The notes under the pieces: model-generated
The model's input: the letters and a program-made list of their open reading frames with translations, nothing else
Told to the model about the DNA's origin: nothing
The model's database searches: none
Shown: positions 1 through 8,600 of the stretch, piece by piece
Layout of the letters: the number at the start of each line of letters is the position of its first letter
Position numbering within the stretch: position 1 is the stretch's first letter
From: JBGPIK01 sp041484845
Lineage (GTDB): Bacteria > Desulfobacterota > Binatia > UBA9968
Assembly: GCA_041484845.1 (NCBI GenBank)
Contig: JBGPIK010000116.1
Span: 1 to 16,408 of the forward strand
Reading direction: 5' to 3'
DNA length: 16,408 nucleotides
Program-made: the position numbers and the translations under genes

Positions 1-195
1 AACATTGGCAGAAACTTCTGAAATTTCTAATCGATTGTTGCACTCATAGAGCACACATGGCAACGACTGCGCCAAGTCATTGGCAGGCTGCTGCACTGCC
101 GTCGCCTCCGAAAGGGTTTCCTCTCTGGCATCGGGCCGTGACGCAATTTTTTCTTCTTGGATATCTAAGGCCAATTTAGTTAACGGTTTAGCCAC
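1..195 (-). CDS. Partial N-terminus of a PAS-like sensor protein
   Basis: A reading frame on the minus strand stays open for 65 codons from a GTG at 195 to the window edge, so the rest of the gene lies outside. The first 40 or so residues are polar and look like a linker. They are followed by a segment beginning SLPCVLYECN and continuing through LEISEVSANV, which resembles the opening strand of a PAS sensory domain. It is divergent from prsK, so it may be a sensor kinase or diguanylate-cyclase type regulator of the same locus, but no output domain is visible. The purine-rich stretch before the GTG is only a weak ribosome binding site, and the exact start is uncertain. The PAS call is pattern recognition on about 25 residues. 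Confidence 0.5.
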   Translation of the reverse strand, partial: MAKPLTKLALDIQEEKIASRPDAREETLSEATAVQQPANDLAQSLPCVLYECNNRLEISEVSANV

Positions 196-289
196 CCGTC
201 TTCTCTTTCATGAAATAAACAAATGTATTACTAATTAGAGCTAGACTTTTGCCATAAGGCGATTCGATAATCAAGCTAAATGTCATCTA

Positions 290-317
290 TGTTTACACAA
301 AGATCCACCTGTAAACA
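290..317. promoter_or_regulatory. Perfect 8-bp dyad, candidate activator site
   Basis: TGTTTACA at 290-297 and TGTAAACA at 310-317 form an exact inverted repeat with a 12-bp centre. The same place carries a direct repeat of ACAAAGATC (297-305 and 315-323). The spacing of the half-sites, two helical turns centre to centre, suits a dimeric DNA-binding protein such as a Fis-type enhancer-binding regulator. It lies about 285 bp upstream of the sigma-54 promoter of prsK and also upstream of the divergent gene. That PrsR binds it is an inference. Confidence 0.4.
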
Positions 318-405
318 AAGATCGGGCAAATCACCACAACTTATTAATTTAAAAAGAATTACAGACGCTCTATGTGCAAAGTGCCAAATAATTACCTAAA
401 CCGCC

Positions 406-422
406 TGTAAGTTCATTTTACA
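406..422. promoter_or_regulatory. Second TGTAA-N7-TTACA dyad
   Basis: TGTAA at 406-410 faces TTACA at 418-422. The sequence CCTGTAA is shared with the right half of the larger dyad (309-315). Its position about 180 bp upstream of the sigma-54 promoter is usual for an upstream activator sequence. The half-sites are short, so a chance match is possible. Confidence 0.25.
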
Positions 423-454
423 CTCACACAATTCGTTGCCAATGTACTACCCTG

Positions 455-486
455 CGCAAGCTGCGGGGAATTTACCCAAAACGATT
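455..486. repeat. Dispersed intergenic repeat, copy A
   Basis: The 14-mer AAGCTGCGGGGAAT (458-471) is followed by two bases, ACCCA, four bases and GATT. The same arrangement with identical spacing occurs at 13983-14017. Both copies begin with a small CGCA/TGCG hairpin. Both lie in spacers upstream of plus-strand genes, which points to a dispersed repeat family rather than coding conservation. Its function is unknown to me. Confidence 0.55.
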
Positions 487-601
487 AAAAAATCCCTCCG
501 GACAACAGGCTCTTTCACCCCTTGCCCAAAGTCACGCCGGGTATCGGGCATCGTAACCCGAGGCTTCCGTATAGAACCCACTGGAATAGTTGAGGAATCA
601 A

Positions 602-617
602 TGGCATTGGCCTTGCT
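602..617 (+). promoter_or_regulatory. Sigma-54 (-24/-12) promoter of prsK
   Basis: TGGCATTGGCCTTGCT matches the RpoN consensus TGGCAC-N5-TTGCW at every defined base except the sixth (T for C). The invariant GG (603-604) and GC (615-616) are exactly 12 bp apart. Transcription would begin near 628, about 25 bases before the ATG at 653. The downstream prsR gene encodes a sigma-54 activator, so the promoter probably makes the pair self-regulated. The predicted start also argues against the upstream TTG at 590 as the prsK start. Confidence 0.8.
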
Positions 618-652
618 ATAGTCCACACTATTTCCCCGGTTATTTTGTTCGA

Positions 653-2764
653 ATGGCTTCAATAACGACTGCGAACCTGCTGCTCTTCGCGAACCTTCTC
701 CTGTTAGCGGGTCTGTGCTCCTATCTGCTCACCAAAGCCAATAGACATCGCTCCGTTCCCTTTTTGATCGCCTCGTTAGCCCCGCTGATAATGTTTGAAG
801 CCGGATCTTATTTTTTTCTTCACTTTCCGACCTCGCGTCACGGCGCGCAATTGATTATGCTCGGTCTCGCCCTCTTGCCGCTAGGCTTCAGCCCTATCAG
901 TCATACGTTAGGACGCGCGACCGGGAACAAATACATGGCGCCATGGACCGTTTACTATGCGTGCCAAATTCTCATTCTGATTATTTTTATTAGACAAATC
1001 TTTAATGGCCAACTTGTCGAATGGGTTACGGGGATTTTGGATCAACCCGTCATACTCATCGATAAACGAAATGCATTGCTTTTTGTCAATGTCCTGGTGT
1101 CGAGCACCGTTGCGCTGCTGGGCTTCGATGCTACTTTGAGGAATGTTGGAAGCTCGGAGTTGGAAGCCCTTAAGCTCGTCTTTATCGCCTTTCTCGGCTT
1201 TGTGGTTTATTTTTCTTACGTGTCGGTCAACATCCTAGTTTCATCTTACGTTTCCCAGTCCCTGATATTTTCCGGAGCCGCGGTTATTTTCATAGGCTTA
1301 TTGTTACTTTCGTATTCGTTCGCAAAATATCCTTTTTGGGAAGTCAAAATTTCAGTGTCGCGACGGATCGTGTTCGGATGTTTATCCGCCAGCGCACTCA
1401 TAATCTATTTGGTGATTTCCGGAAGCGTCTTGGATATCGTTCGGGCCGTTCAACCCCACAGACTTGATGTTTTGCTCCCGCTAACCGCATTTTCACTGGT
1501 CGCCGTGCTACTCGGCGCCTATCTATCTTCGGGTTTGAGAGCTGCGGCGGCAAGTTTTGTCAGCAGAAACTTTTTCAGGAATAAATATGACTACCGCGAC
1601 CTATGGATGAAATTTTCCGAGCGGTCAAGCGGCTCTTTGAATCTAACGGATCTTTTACCGAAAGTTGCTGAATTTATCGCCGACGCGATGTTCGTCCGCC
1701 AGGTGGCCATCTGGCTCCGATCACCCAATACGGAATCATTCACGCTCGCGCATCGTTTGGACGGACTCTCTTCAGACTGCAACGGTTCCTCTACTCTTCG
1801 TTTGACTTTGCAGCCGAGCTCGGAAGATCTCCGCGCCGTTCACCAGGTCCCCAAGCCGGACTCGCCTGAAAGCGCTCGTGGTTTCATCGTGGATAATCTG
1901 CAGGCGCTTAAGGACTTGCGTATCACCAGACTGGTTGCGGTGACGAAAGGGAATGAGATTTTGGCGTTGCTCGGGGTTGGCGAAGAATCAGGCGGTAAAG
2001 GGTCCGCGCCGGAAGACGAACAACTTCTTGCCAGCGTCAGCAAGCAGATTGGACATTTGATCCTGAACCATAAACTTTCCGAAGACCTCCTTCTGTCCCG
2101 CGAATGGGAATCCTTTAATCGCTTCGCTTCCTTTATCCTTCACGACCTCAAGAACCTGGCCACGCTTCAAGGCATGACGCTGGAGAATGGGAAGCGGTTC
2201 GGCAACAATCCCGAATTTATTGCCGACGCATTTGCCACCTTTCATCAGACCACCGATAAAATGATTAACCTCATCGCCAGCTTGTCCGTGCAAAGGGGAC
2301 AGTTTTCGTTGAAGCAGCAGCCCGTCAATATTCTTGAAGTGATCGCGGGCACGTTTGACGATCTCAAGATCGACCAGAGAAATGGCCTCAAGCTTCTCAC
2401 CACATTTCCTCCTAAGGAAAAGACGCCCATGATTTCGGGAGACCGCGAGCTCTTGCAAAAAGCTTTCACCAATCTCTTACTCAATGCGATCCAAAGTCTT
2501 CCGAAAGGAAAAGGCGCGGTGGAAATAACCGTGTCGGAGGCTCATCAAGGCAGGATTACCGCGGCGATCAAGGACACGGGCTGCGGCATTCCTTCCGAGC
2601 GGCTCAAAAGCCTTTTTCGTCCTTTTCAAACCACCAAAAAACAAGGGATGGGCATCGGACTTTGCCACACGCGGTCCATCATAGAGGTGCACGGGGGTCA
2701 GATTCGAATCGAAAGCGAAGTCAATGCCGGCACGACGGTTGAAGTTGAGTTACCGGCAGTTTGA
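653..2764 (+). CDS. prsK: PrsK-type membrane sensor histidine kinase
   Basis: This is a sensor kinase of the XrtA/PEP-CTERM-associated PrsK family, 703 residues from the chosen ATG. The first 300 or so residues hold about eight or nine hydrophobic membrane segments. A GAF-like region follows (roughly 330-480), then the phosphoacceptor motif HDLKN (His497), an N box with Asn611, the G1 motif DTGCGIP starting at Asp641, and the G2 motif GMGIGL at 665-670. It should autophosphorylate and pass phosphate to PrsR. The frame stays open to a TTG at 590, but that codon precedes the sigma-54 promoter and would add a non-hydrophobic, Trp/Tyr-rich 21-residue stretch, so ATG 653 is preferred although it lacks a clear Shine-Dalgarno. 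The stop overlaps an alternative TTG start of prsR. The family is known to control exopolysaccharide and PEP-CTERM protein export. The actual signal is unknown. Confidence 0.9.
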   Translation: MASITTANLLLFANLLLLAGLCSYLLTKANRHRSVPFLIASLAPLIMFEAGSYFFLHFPTSRHGAQLIMLGLALLPLGFSPISHTLGRATGNKYMAPWTVYYACQILILIIFIRQIFNGQLVEWVTGILDQPVILIDKRNALLFVNVLVSSTVALLGFDATLRNVGSSELEALKLVFIAFLGFVVYFSYVSVNILVSSYVSQSLIFSGAAVIFIGLLLLSYSFAKYPFWEVKISVSRRIVFGCLSASALIIYLVISGSVLDIVRAVQPHRLDVLLPLTAFSLVAVLLGAYLSSGLRAAAASFVSRNFFRNKYDYRDLWMKFSERSSGSLNLTDLLPKVAEFIADAMFVRQVAIWLRSPNTESFTLAHRLDGLSSDCNGSSTLRLTLQPSSEDLRAVHQVPKPDSPESARGFIVDNLQALKDLRITRLVAVTKGNEILALLGVGEESGGKGSAPEDEQLLASVSKQIGHLILNHKLSEDLLLSREWESFNRFASFILHDLKNLATLQGMTLENGKRFGNNPEFIADAFATFHQTTDKMINLIASLSVQRGQFSLKQQPVNILEVIAGTFDDLKIDQRNGLKLLTTFPPKEKTPMISGDRELLQKAFTNLLLNAIQSLPKGKGAVEITVSEAHQGRITAAIKDTGCGIPSERLKSLFRPFQTTKKQGMGIGLCHTRSIIEVHGGQIRIESEVNAGTTVEVELPAV

Positions 2765-2790
2765 ATAACCGCAGAAAGGAACCAGAAGCA

Positions 2791-4197
2791 GTGAAATCGA
2801 AAATCCTTTTAGTAGACGACGAAGAGAATATTCTAAAACAGATGCGGTGGGCGCTCGAATCGGACTATGAGGTTTTGACCACTTCCAACGAAGGCGAAGC
2901 TCTAGCGTTATTCGAGACGGAAAGGCCGCCCGTTATCACGCTCGATCTTTCCTTAAATCCGCAAAATCCGGCCGATCTCGGCGGCATGCGCCTGCTCGAC
3001 CAAATGCTCTCCCAATATCCCGCGGCGCGCATCATCGTCGTTACCGGGAATGATGACGAGGTCAATGCGCTAAGAGCTGTGCGTTTGGGGGCCTTTGATT
3101 ATTATTCAAAGCCCATTCGCATTGAAGAAATAAAGGTCATGATCCAACGGGCCTTCCACATCCATTCCCTCCAACAGCGACTCCAGCAGAGTTATCCGAA
3201 TCCGGAGGAGGGATTTCACGGTATCATCGGCAAGAGTAAAGGCATGCAGGACATATCCCGCTTTATTGAGCGTGTCGCTCTTTCCGATATATCCATTCTG
3301 ATCTGCGGTGAGAGCGGCACCGGCAAAGAGGTTGTCGCCCACGCGATCCATCAACAGAGCCCGAGAAAGAATAATCCATTCGTGGTTGTCAATTGTGGCG
3401 CGATCCCGGATAATTTACTGGAGAGCGAGCTGTTCGGCCATGAGAGGGGCGCATTCACCGGAGCGCACGCCCAGAAGCGCGGCAAGTTCGAGCTTGCCCA
3501 TAGCGGCACGCTCTTTCTCGATGAGATCGGCGAGCTTGTTCCAAGTCTCCAGGTGAAACTGCTGCGTTTTCTGCAAGACAGAAAAATTGAAAGAGTCGGT
3601 GGCACGCAATCGATTGAGCTCGATATCCGCATAGTCGCGGCCACCAATCGCGACCTCAAGAAGGACATGGAGAATCACGTTTTTCGCGAAGACCTTTACT
3701 ATCGCTTAAAGGTTGTGCCGTTGGACATTCCTCCTTTGCGCAAGCGCAAGGAAGATATCATTCCGTTGGCTCAATATTTTTTGAAAAAGTTCTGTCAAGA
3801 ACATCGCAAACCGCCGATCACGCTGTCACCGGAGGCGGAAGGAGCCCTGCTCATGCATCCGTGGCCAGGGAATGTCCGTGAGCTTGAAAATCTCATCAGC
3901 CGCGCGGTGGTCCTAAGCCCGCACGCGGCCCTCAAGCCGAGCGATCTGGGTTTTGCCTTGGATCACATTCCAACCGACGTCAATCTAAAATTCGCCAAGC
4001 AATCCATTGAAATGGATTTCGTTAGAACCGCCCTGGAAAGAAACAGGGGCGTCGTGAGCCGCGCCGCAAGAGAACTGGGCATTAGCCGGGTGAACCTTTA
4101 TGAGCTCGTCGACAAATACAAGATTCAGATTCGGGAGTTTAAAAACAATCGCTTGGGCGCTAACGCGCTGATAAAACTAGGGAGGTATCCTAATTGA
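2791..4197 (+). CDS. prsR: PrsR sigma-54-dependent response regulator
   Basis: This is an NtrC-type activator of the PEP-CTERM response regulator family, 468 residues. The receiver domain (about 1-120) has the acidic pair Asp9/Asp10, phosphoacceptor Asp52 in ITLDLSL, and Lys107 in YYSKPI. The AAA+ domain has Walker A GESGTGKE (173-180), the sigma-54-contacting loop GAFTGA (220-225) and Walker B with Asp244-Glu245. A Fis-type helix-turn-helix ends the protein (about 422-441). The GTG at 2791 follows AAAGGA by 10 bases. A TTG at 2761 is in frame and overlaps the prsK stop, but it lacks this site and would add ten charged residues before the conserved receiver start. The intact GAFTGA means it can activate sigma-54 promoters, such as the one before prsK. 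Its 3' end overlaps the start of the next gene by four bases. Confidence 0.92.
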   Translation: MKSKILLVDDEENILKQMRWALESDYEVLTTSNEGEALALFETERPPVITLDLSLNPQNPADLGGMRLLDQMLSQYPAARIIVVTGNDDEVNALRAVRLGAFDYYSKPIRIEEIKVMIQRAFHIHSLQQRLQQSYPNPEEGFHGIIGKSKGMQDISRFIERVALSDISILICGESGTGKEVVAHAIHQQSPRKNNPFVVVNCGAIPDNLLESELFGHERGAFTGAHAQKRGKFELAHSGTLFLDEIGELVPSLQVKLLRFLQDRKIERVGGTQSIELDIRIVAATNRDLKKDMENHVFREDLYYRLKVVPLDIPPLRKRKEDIIPLAQYFLKKFCQEHRKPPITLSPEAEGALLMHPWPGNVRELENLISRAVVLSPHAALKPSDLGFALDHIPTDVNLKFAKQSIEMDFVRTALERNRGVVSRAARELGISRVNLYELVDKYKIQIREFKNNRLGANALIKLGRYPN

Positions 4198-5576
4198 AGC
4201 TGTTAAAAGAGAAACTCGAAAGTCGCAAAGCAACCGCCGCAGTGATCGGACTCGGGTATGTCGGTCTGCCACTGGCTATGGAAATCGCGTCTGCGGGTTT
4301 TAACGTTATCGGCCTCGATCTGGACCGCAATAAGATCGCTACGCTCCAGCAAGGCAAGTCCTATATTTTAGATGTTCCCGAAAACACCATTGCCGATACT
4401 TTTCGATCAGGACGTTTTACGCCGACCACGGATTTTAGCGCGCTGCGCGACGCCGATACGGTCAGTATCTGTGTGCCGACGCCTTTGAGCAAGAGCCGAG
4501 ATCCCGATATTTCCTTCATTTTGGCGGCGACGGAGGAAATCAGAAAATATTTGCACCCGAACCAACTCATCGTTCTCGAGAGCACCACTTATCCCGGAAC
4601 CACCGATGAGCTTATTTTGCCGGAACTCGAAAGCTCCGGGCTGCGCGTGGGAAACGATTTTTTTCTGGCCTTTTCGCCGGAACGCATCGATCCGGGAAAT
4701 GCGTCCTTCAATACCCGGAACACGCCGAAAATTGTTGGCGGGACAACCGCGCAATGCACCGAGATTGCGCGCACCTTCTACGCTCAATTCATTGAAAATG
4801 TCATTGCGGTATCCAGCACTAAATGCGCCGAAATGGTCAAACTGCTGGAAAACACTTTTCGCAGCGTCAATATCGGCATGGTCAATGAAATGGCCCTGAT
4901 GTGCGACCTGCTGGGCGTGGATATCTATGAAGTTATCGATGCCGCGGCTACTAAACCGTTCGGCTTCATTCCTTTCTATCCGGGTCCCGGGCTGGGCGGC
5001 CACTGTATTCCCATCGATCCTCATTACCTCGCCTGGAAACTCAAGGCGCTCAATTTTCAAGCGCGTTTCATTGGGCTCGCGTCCGAAATCAATGGAATGA
5101 TGCCTACGGTGGTCACCTCCCTGGTCGCGGAGGGCCTCAACCGCGCGACGAAAAGCATTCGCGGATCGAAAATTCTCGTCCTGGGCGTCGCGTACAAAAA
5201 AAATGTCAGCGATTGCCGCGAATCTCCGGCGCTCGATGTGATGCGAATGCTCAACGATAAAGGCGCTGTTCTCTCTTATAATGATCCGTTTGTTCCGACC
5301 GTCCGCCTGGGCGGACAGTTGCTCGCGTCCACCCAGCTTTCAGCCGCCGCGATCCAATCCCAGGATTGCATGATTATCCTTACAGATCACAGCGCTTATG
5401 ATTTTAAATCGTTATTAAAATCGGCCAAGCTCGTCATCGATACCAGGAACGCCACAAAAGATCTCCCGGAATTCAAAGATCGCATCATCAAGTTGGGCGC
5501 CGGCAATAATGTCGCGTCGGCGGCGTACCACGAAGATGGGCACGACGTCGCCGCAACGAGTGTCACGACACACTAA
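4194..5576 (+). CDS. wbpA: UDP-N-acetylglucosamine 6-dehydrogenase, WbpA type
   Basis: This NAD-dependent nucleotide-sugar dehydrogenase (460 residues) oxidises the C6 hydroxyl of a UDP-hexose, most likely UDP-GlcNAc, to the uronic acid for polysaccharide synthesis in the cytoplasm. The Rossmann motif GLGYVG is at 19-24. LESTTYPGTT, the catalytic-site Lys216 in MVKLLENTFR and the nucleophile Cys271 in GLGGHCIPIDP are intact. The start is TTG at 4194, preceded by GGAGGT at 4181-4186 with 7-base spacing. The site lies inside the last codons of prsR, and TTGA forms a stop-start overlap, so translation is coupled. About 25 polar C-terminal residues extend beyond the usual family end. Coupling to prsKR places it in an exopolysaccharide/exosortase locus. 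The exact sugar substrate is inferred. Confidence 0.9.
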   Translation: MKLLKEKLESRKATAAVIGLGYVGLPLAMEIASAGFNVIGLDLDRNKIATLQQGKSYILDVPENTIADTFRSGRFTPTTDFSALRDADTVSICVPTPLSKSRDPDISFILAATEEIRKYLHPNQLIVLESTTYPGTTDELILPELESSGLRVGNDFFLAFSPERIDPGNASFNTRNTPKIVGGTTAQCTEIARTFYAQFIENVIAVSSTKCAEMVKLLENTFRSVNIGMVNEMALMCDLLGVDIYEVIDAAATKPFGFIPFYPGPGLGGHCIPIDPHYLAWKLKALNFQARFIGLASEINGMMPTVVTSLVAEGLNRATKSIRGSKILVLGVAYKKNVSDCRESPALDVMRMLNDKGAVLSYNDPFVPTVRLGGQLLASTQLSAAAIQSQDCMIILTDHSAYDFKSLLKSAKLVIDTRNATKDLPEFKDRIIKLGAGNNVASAAYHEDGHDVAATSVTTH

Positions 5577-5581
5577 AGGGT

Positions 5582-5649
5582 AAAAATGGAGTGATGGAGT
5601 AGTGGAGTATTGGGTTCTCGGACCAACACTCCAATACTCCATCGCTCCA
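5582..5649 (-). terminator. Long intrinsic terminator of secA built from 8-bp repeats
   Basis: The arms 5587-5613 and 5623-5649 can form a 27-bp stem (24 Watson-Crick pairs, one G-T, two mismatches) with a 9-base loop. On the minus strand the stem is followed directly by five T residues (5586-5582), so it fits an intrinsic terminator 25 bases after the secA stop. Each arm consists of TGGAGT (or ACTCCA) plus two variable bases, repeated with an 8-bp period. The plus strand lacks a T tract but may still use the hairpin for 3' end stability of the convergent dehydrogenase transcript. Confidence 0.8.
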
Positions 5650-5674
5650 GTACTCCAATCTTCTAAGCCACGAT

Positions 5675-8600
5675 TTATTTTCCGCAGCACCGCTTATATT
5701 TTTTGCCGCTGCCGCACGGACAGGGCTCATTCCTGCCGACTTTTTCGCCCTGCCGCTTCACCGGAGCCGGGGGTCCCGCATCGACGTTTTCCGCACCGCG
5801 ACTGAGAACCATCCTTTGCGGTCTTGGCTGCTGCATCTCTATTTCCTGAGCCGCCGCCTCTCGAGCGATTTCTACCGTAAAGAGCTTCTGAACCACGTCC
5901 TCTTGAACCCGCTGAACCATCTCTTCAAACATCTCAAAGCCCTCTTTCTGATACTCCTGCAGAGGGTTCTTCTGTCCGTAACCGCGTAGCCCGATGCCTT
6001 CCTTCAGGTGATCCATGTTCAGCAGATGATCTTTCCAGAGGGTATCGATGGTTTGCAACATAATGATTTTTTCGAGCTGCCGCAGCATCGGGGCGCCGAA
6101 TCGCTTTTCTTTGTCTTCGTAGGCTGCGATAACTTTTTTCTCCGCCAACTCCATCAAGCCCTCCGGCGTCAGAGTGTCTTCTTCTTCCGGCTTGAGATCG
6201 ATGCGTAAATTGAACTGATGATTAAAGCCCTCGCGTAATCCGACGAAGTCCCATTCCGAAGAATGAACATCTTTATCGGCATATCGCGACACCTTATCGG
6301 CGGTAAGCTCGCGCACCATTTCGAGAACTTCTTCTTTTAAGGCTTCGCCTTTGAGCACCTCTCTCCTCTGGTTGTAGATGACCTCCCGCTGCTTGTTCAT
6401 GACGTCGTCATACTCCAGAAGGTGCTTGCGGATATCGAAATTGTGGCCTTCTACCTTCTTTTGCGCGTTTTCAATGGCTCGCGTGACCAGCCCGTGCTCA
6501 ATGGGAACTCCTTCCTCCATGCCCAATCGGCTCATGATTCCCTGAATACGGTCCGCCCCAAAAATGCGCATGAGGTCGTCTTCCAGCGACAAATAAAACC
6601 GCGAAGATCCCGGATCGCCCTGTCGTCCCGCGCGCCCGCGCAATTGATTGTCGATGCGCCGGCTTTCATGACGCTCCGTGCCGAGAATATGCAGCCCGCC
6701 GGCGGCAATGACTCGCTCCCGCTCTCCTGCGCAGACTTGGTTGTATTCTCCTAATACCTGCTCGAAACGGACGCGATATTCATCCGGCGCCTTGTCCAAC
6801 TGTTCGCGCACTGTTTCGACCATGCGCAAGTATTCCTGCCGCTTGTTCTCGTAGTTGCTTTGCGCCTGTTGAATCGCTTCTTCGTAAGGCCCGCGCACGG
6901 CTTCGCAGCTGGATTCCGCCTCTTCGAAGGCCCGATGAACAGCTTGGTATTCGTTGACCAGTCCAGCGTGCTCGCCCTGCGCCAAAACGGCGAGCGCCTT
7001 TTCGAACTCCAAATCGAGAATACGCTGTTCGTAATTGCGCCGTTTATCGTCCAGTGCCTCGACCATCGCTTCGCGGTCGCCGTTTTTTTGCTGCCATCGC
7101 TCGATGGACTCGACGAAATCCTGACGCGCATCCTCGAACCCTTGGACAGATTCTGTTGCCGCGCTGTCGTCAGAACCGGAAAGCGAAACTTCAAAAGCCT
7201 CTTTGGCTTTAAGATAGCCGTGCTGGATGGGCCGCATCCCATGCAAGGCCTCGATCAATTCTGTGGAGGACAAGTCTTCATAGCGTTCGCGCTCGGCCCG
7301 GAACGGCGAGACTTCTCTGATTTCCCGTTGTATCTCCGTGGAACGCTTGAGAGCATCGCTGCGCTGTTGCTGGGAAAGCTCCCCCTCCTTTAAATAGCGC
7401 TTCTCGATTTTTTGGATCTCTTCCTCATATTTCTCACGGAGGTCCCGGAGCGCGTCCTCGTAACGCGCCGCTCCGTGGATCGGCAACTTTGAGGCACGAT
7501 TGATCCACTCATTCTCCATGTCCGAGCGCGCCAGAAAATCGGGATTGCCGCCGAGCAAAATATCGGTGCCGCGACCCGCCATATTGGTCGCAATCGTCAC
7601 GGTGCCAAACCGCCCCGCCTGAGCGATAATGGTTGCCTCCGCTTCGTGATTGACGGCGTTTAGAACGTTATGTTTGACGCCCGTCTTCTTAAGCATTCGC
7701 GACAACCGCTCCGATTTGGCGACCGACGTTGTGCCCACCAAAATCGGCTGCCCCTTGCGGTTGCGCTCCTCGATTTCCTGCACGACGGCCTCGAACTTTT
7801 CGTTCTCGCTCCGGTAAACCACATCCGGCAAATCTGCGCGTACCATATTCCGGTGCGTGGGAATCACGAGGACGTCGAGTTTATAAATCTTCTTGAATTC
7901 CGTCGCTTCGGTATCCGCGGTCCCGGTCATGCCCGCGAGCTTGTTGTACATGCGGAAGTAATTTTGGATGGTGATGGTCGCGAGCGTTTGGTTTTCCTCG
8001 CGGATGTGCACCCGCTCTTTGGCTTCCACCGCCTGATGCAACCCATCGGACCAGCGCCGGCCCGGCATCAACCGCCCGGTGAATTCATCGACGATGATGA
8101 CTTCGCCGTCCTTCACCACATAATCGACATCGCGTTTGAAAATGGCATGTGCCTTCAACGCCTGCTGCACGTGATGCAACGTGTCGATCTGCCGCGGATC
8201 GTAGAGATTGTGAACCCCGAGCAGCCGTTCAACTTTCGCCACGCCGGTTTCGGTGGGTGTTACCGAGCGGCTTTTTTCATCGACGGTGTAGTCGCCCTGC
8301 TTCTCAATCGCCGCACGGTCTTCCTGCGACGGATCGCCCTGAATGACGGCGCCGCGCTCGAGCTTCGGTATGATGCGGTCGATGATGTAATACTTGTCGG
8401 TCGATTCCTCGGCCGGCCCGGAAATGATCAGCGGCGTCCGCGCCTCATCGATCAAAATATTGTCGACTTCATCGACGACGACAAAGTTGAGCTCTCTTTG
8501 GACGTACTCTTCCAAAGAGAATTTCATATTGTCGCGCAAATAATCGAAGCCGAACTCGTTATTGGTGCCGTAGGTGACGTCGGCACGATAAGCCTCTTGA

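Noticed and set aside
436..621. Short plus-strand frame in the prsK upstream spacer
   Set aside because: It runs through the dispersed repeat and the sigma-54 promoter and has no ribosome site.
590..652. Upstream TTG start for prsK
   Set aside because: It precedes the sigma-54 promoter's expected transcript start and adds residues unlike the family.
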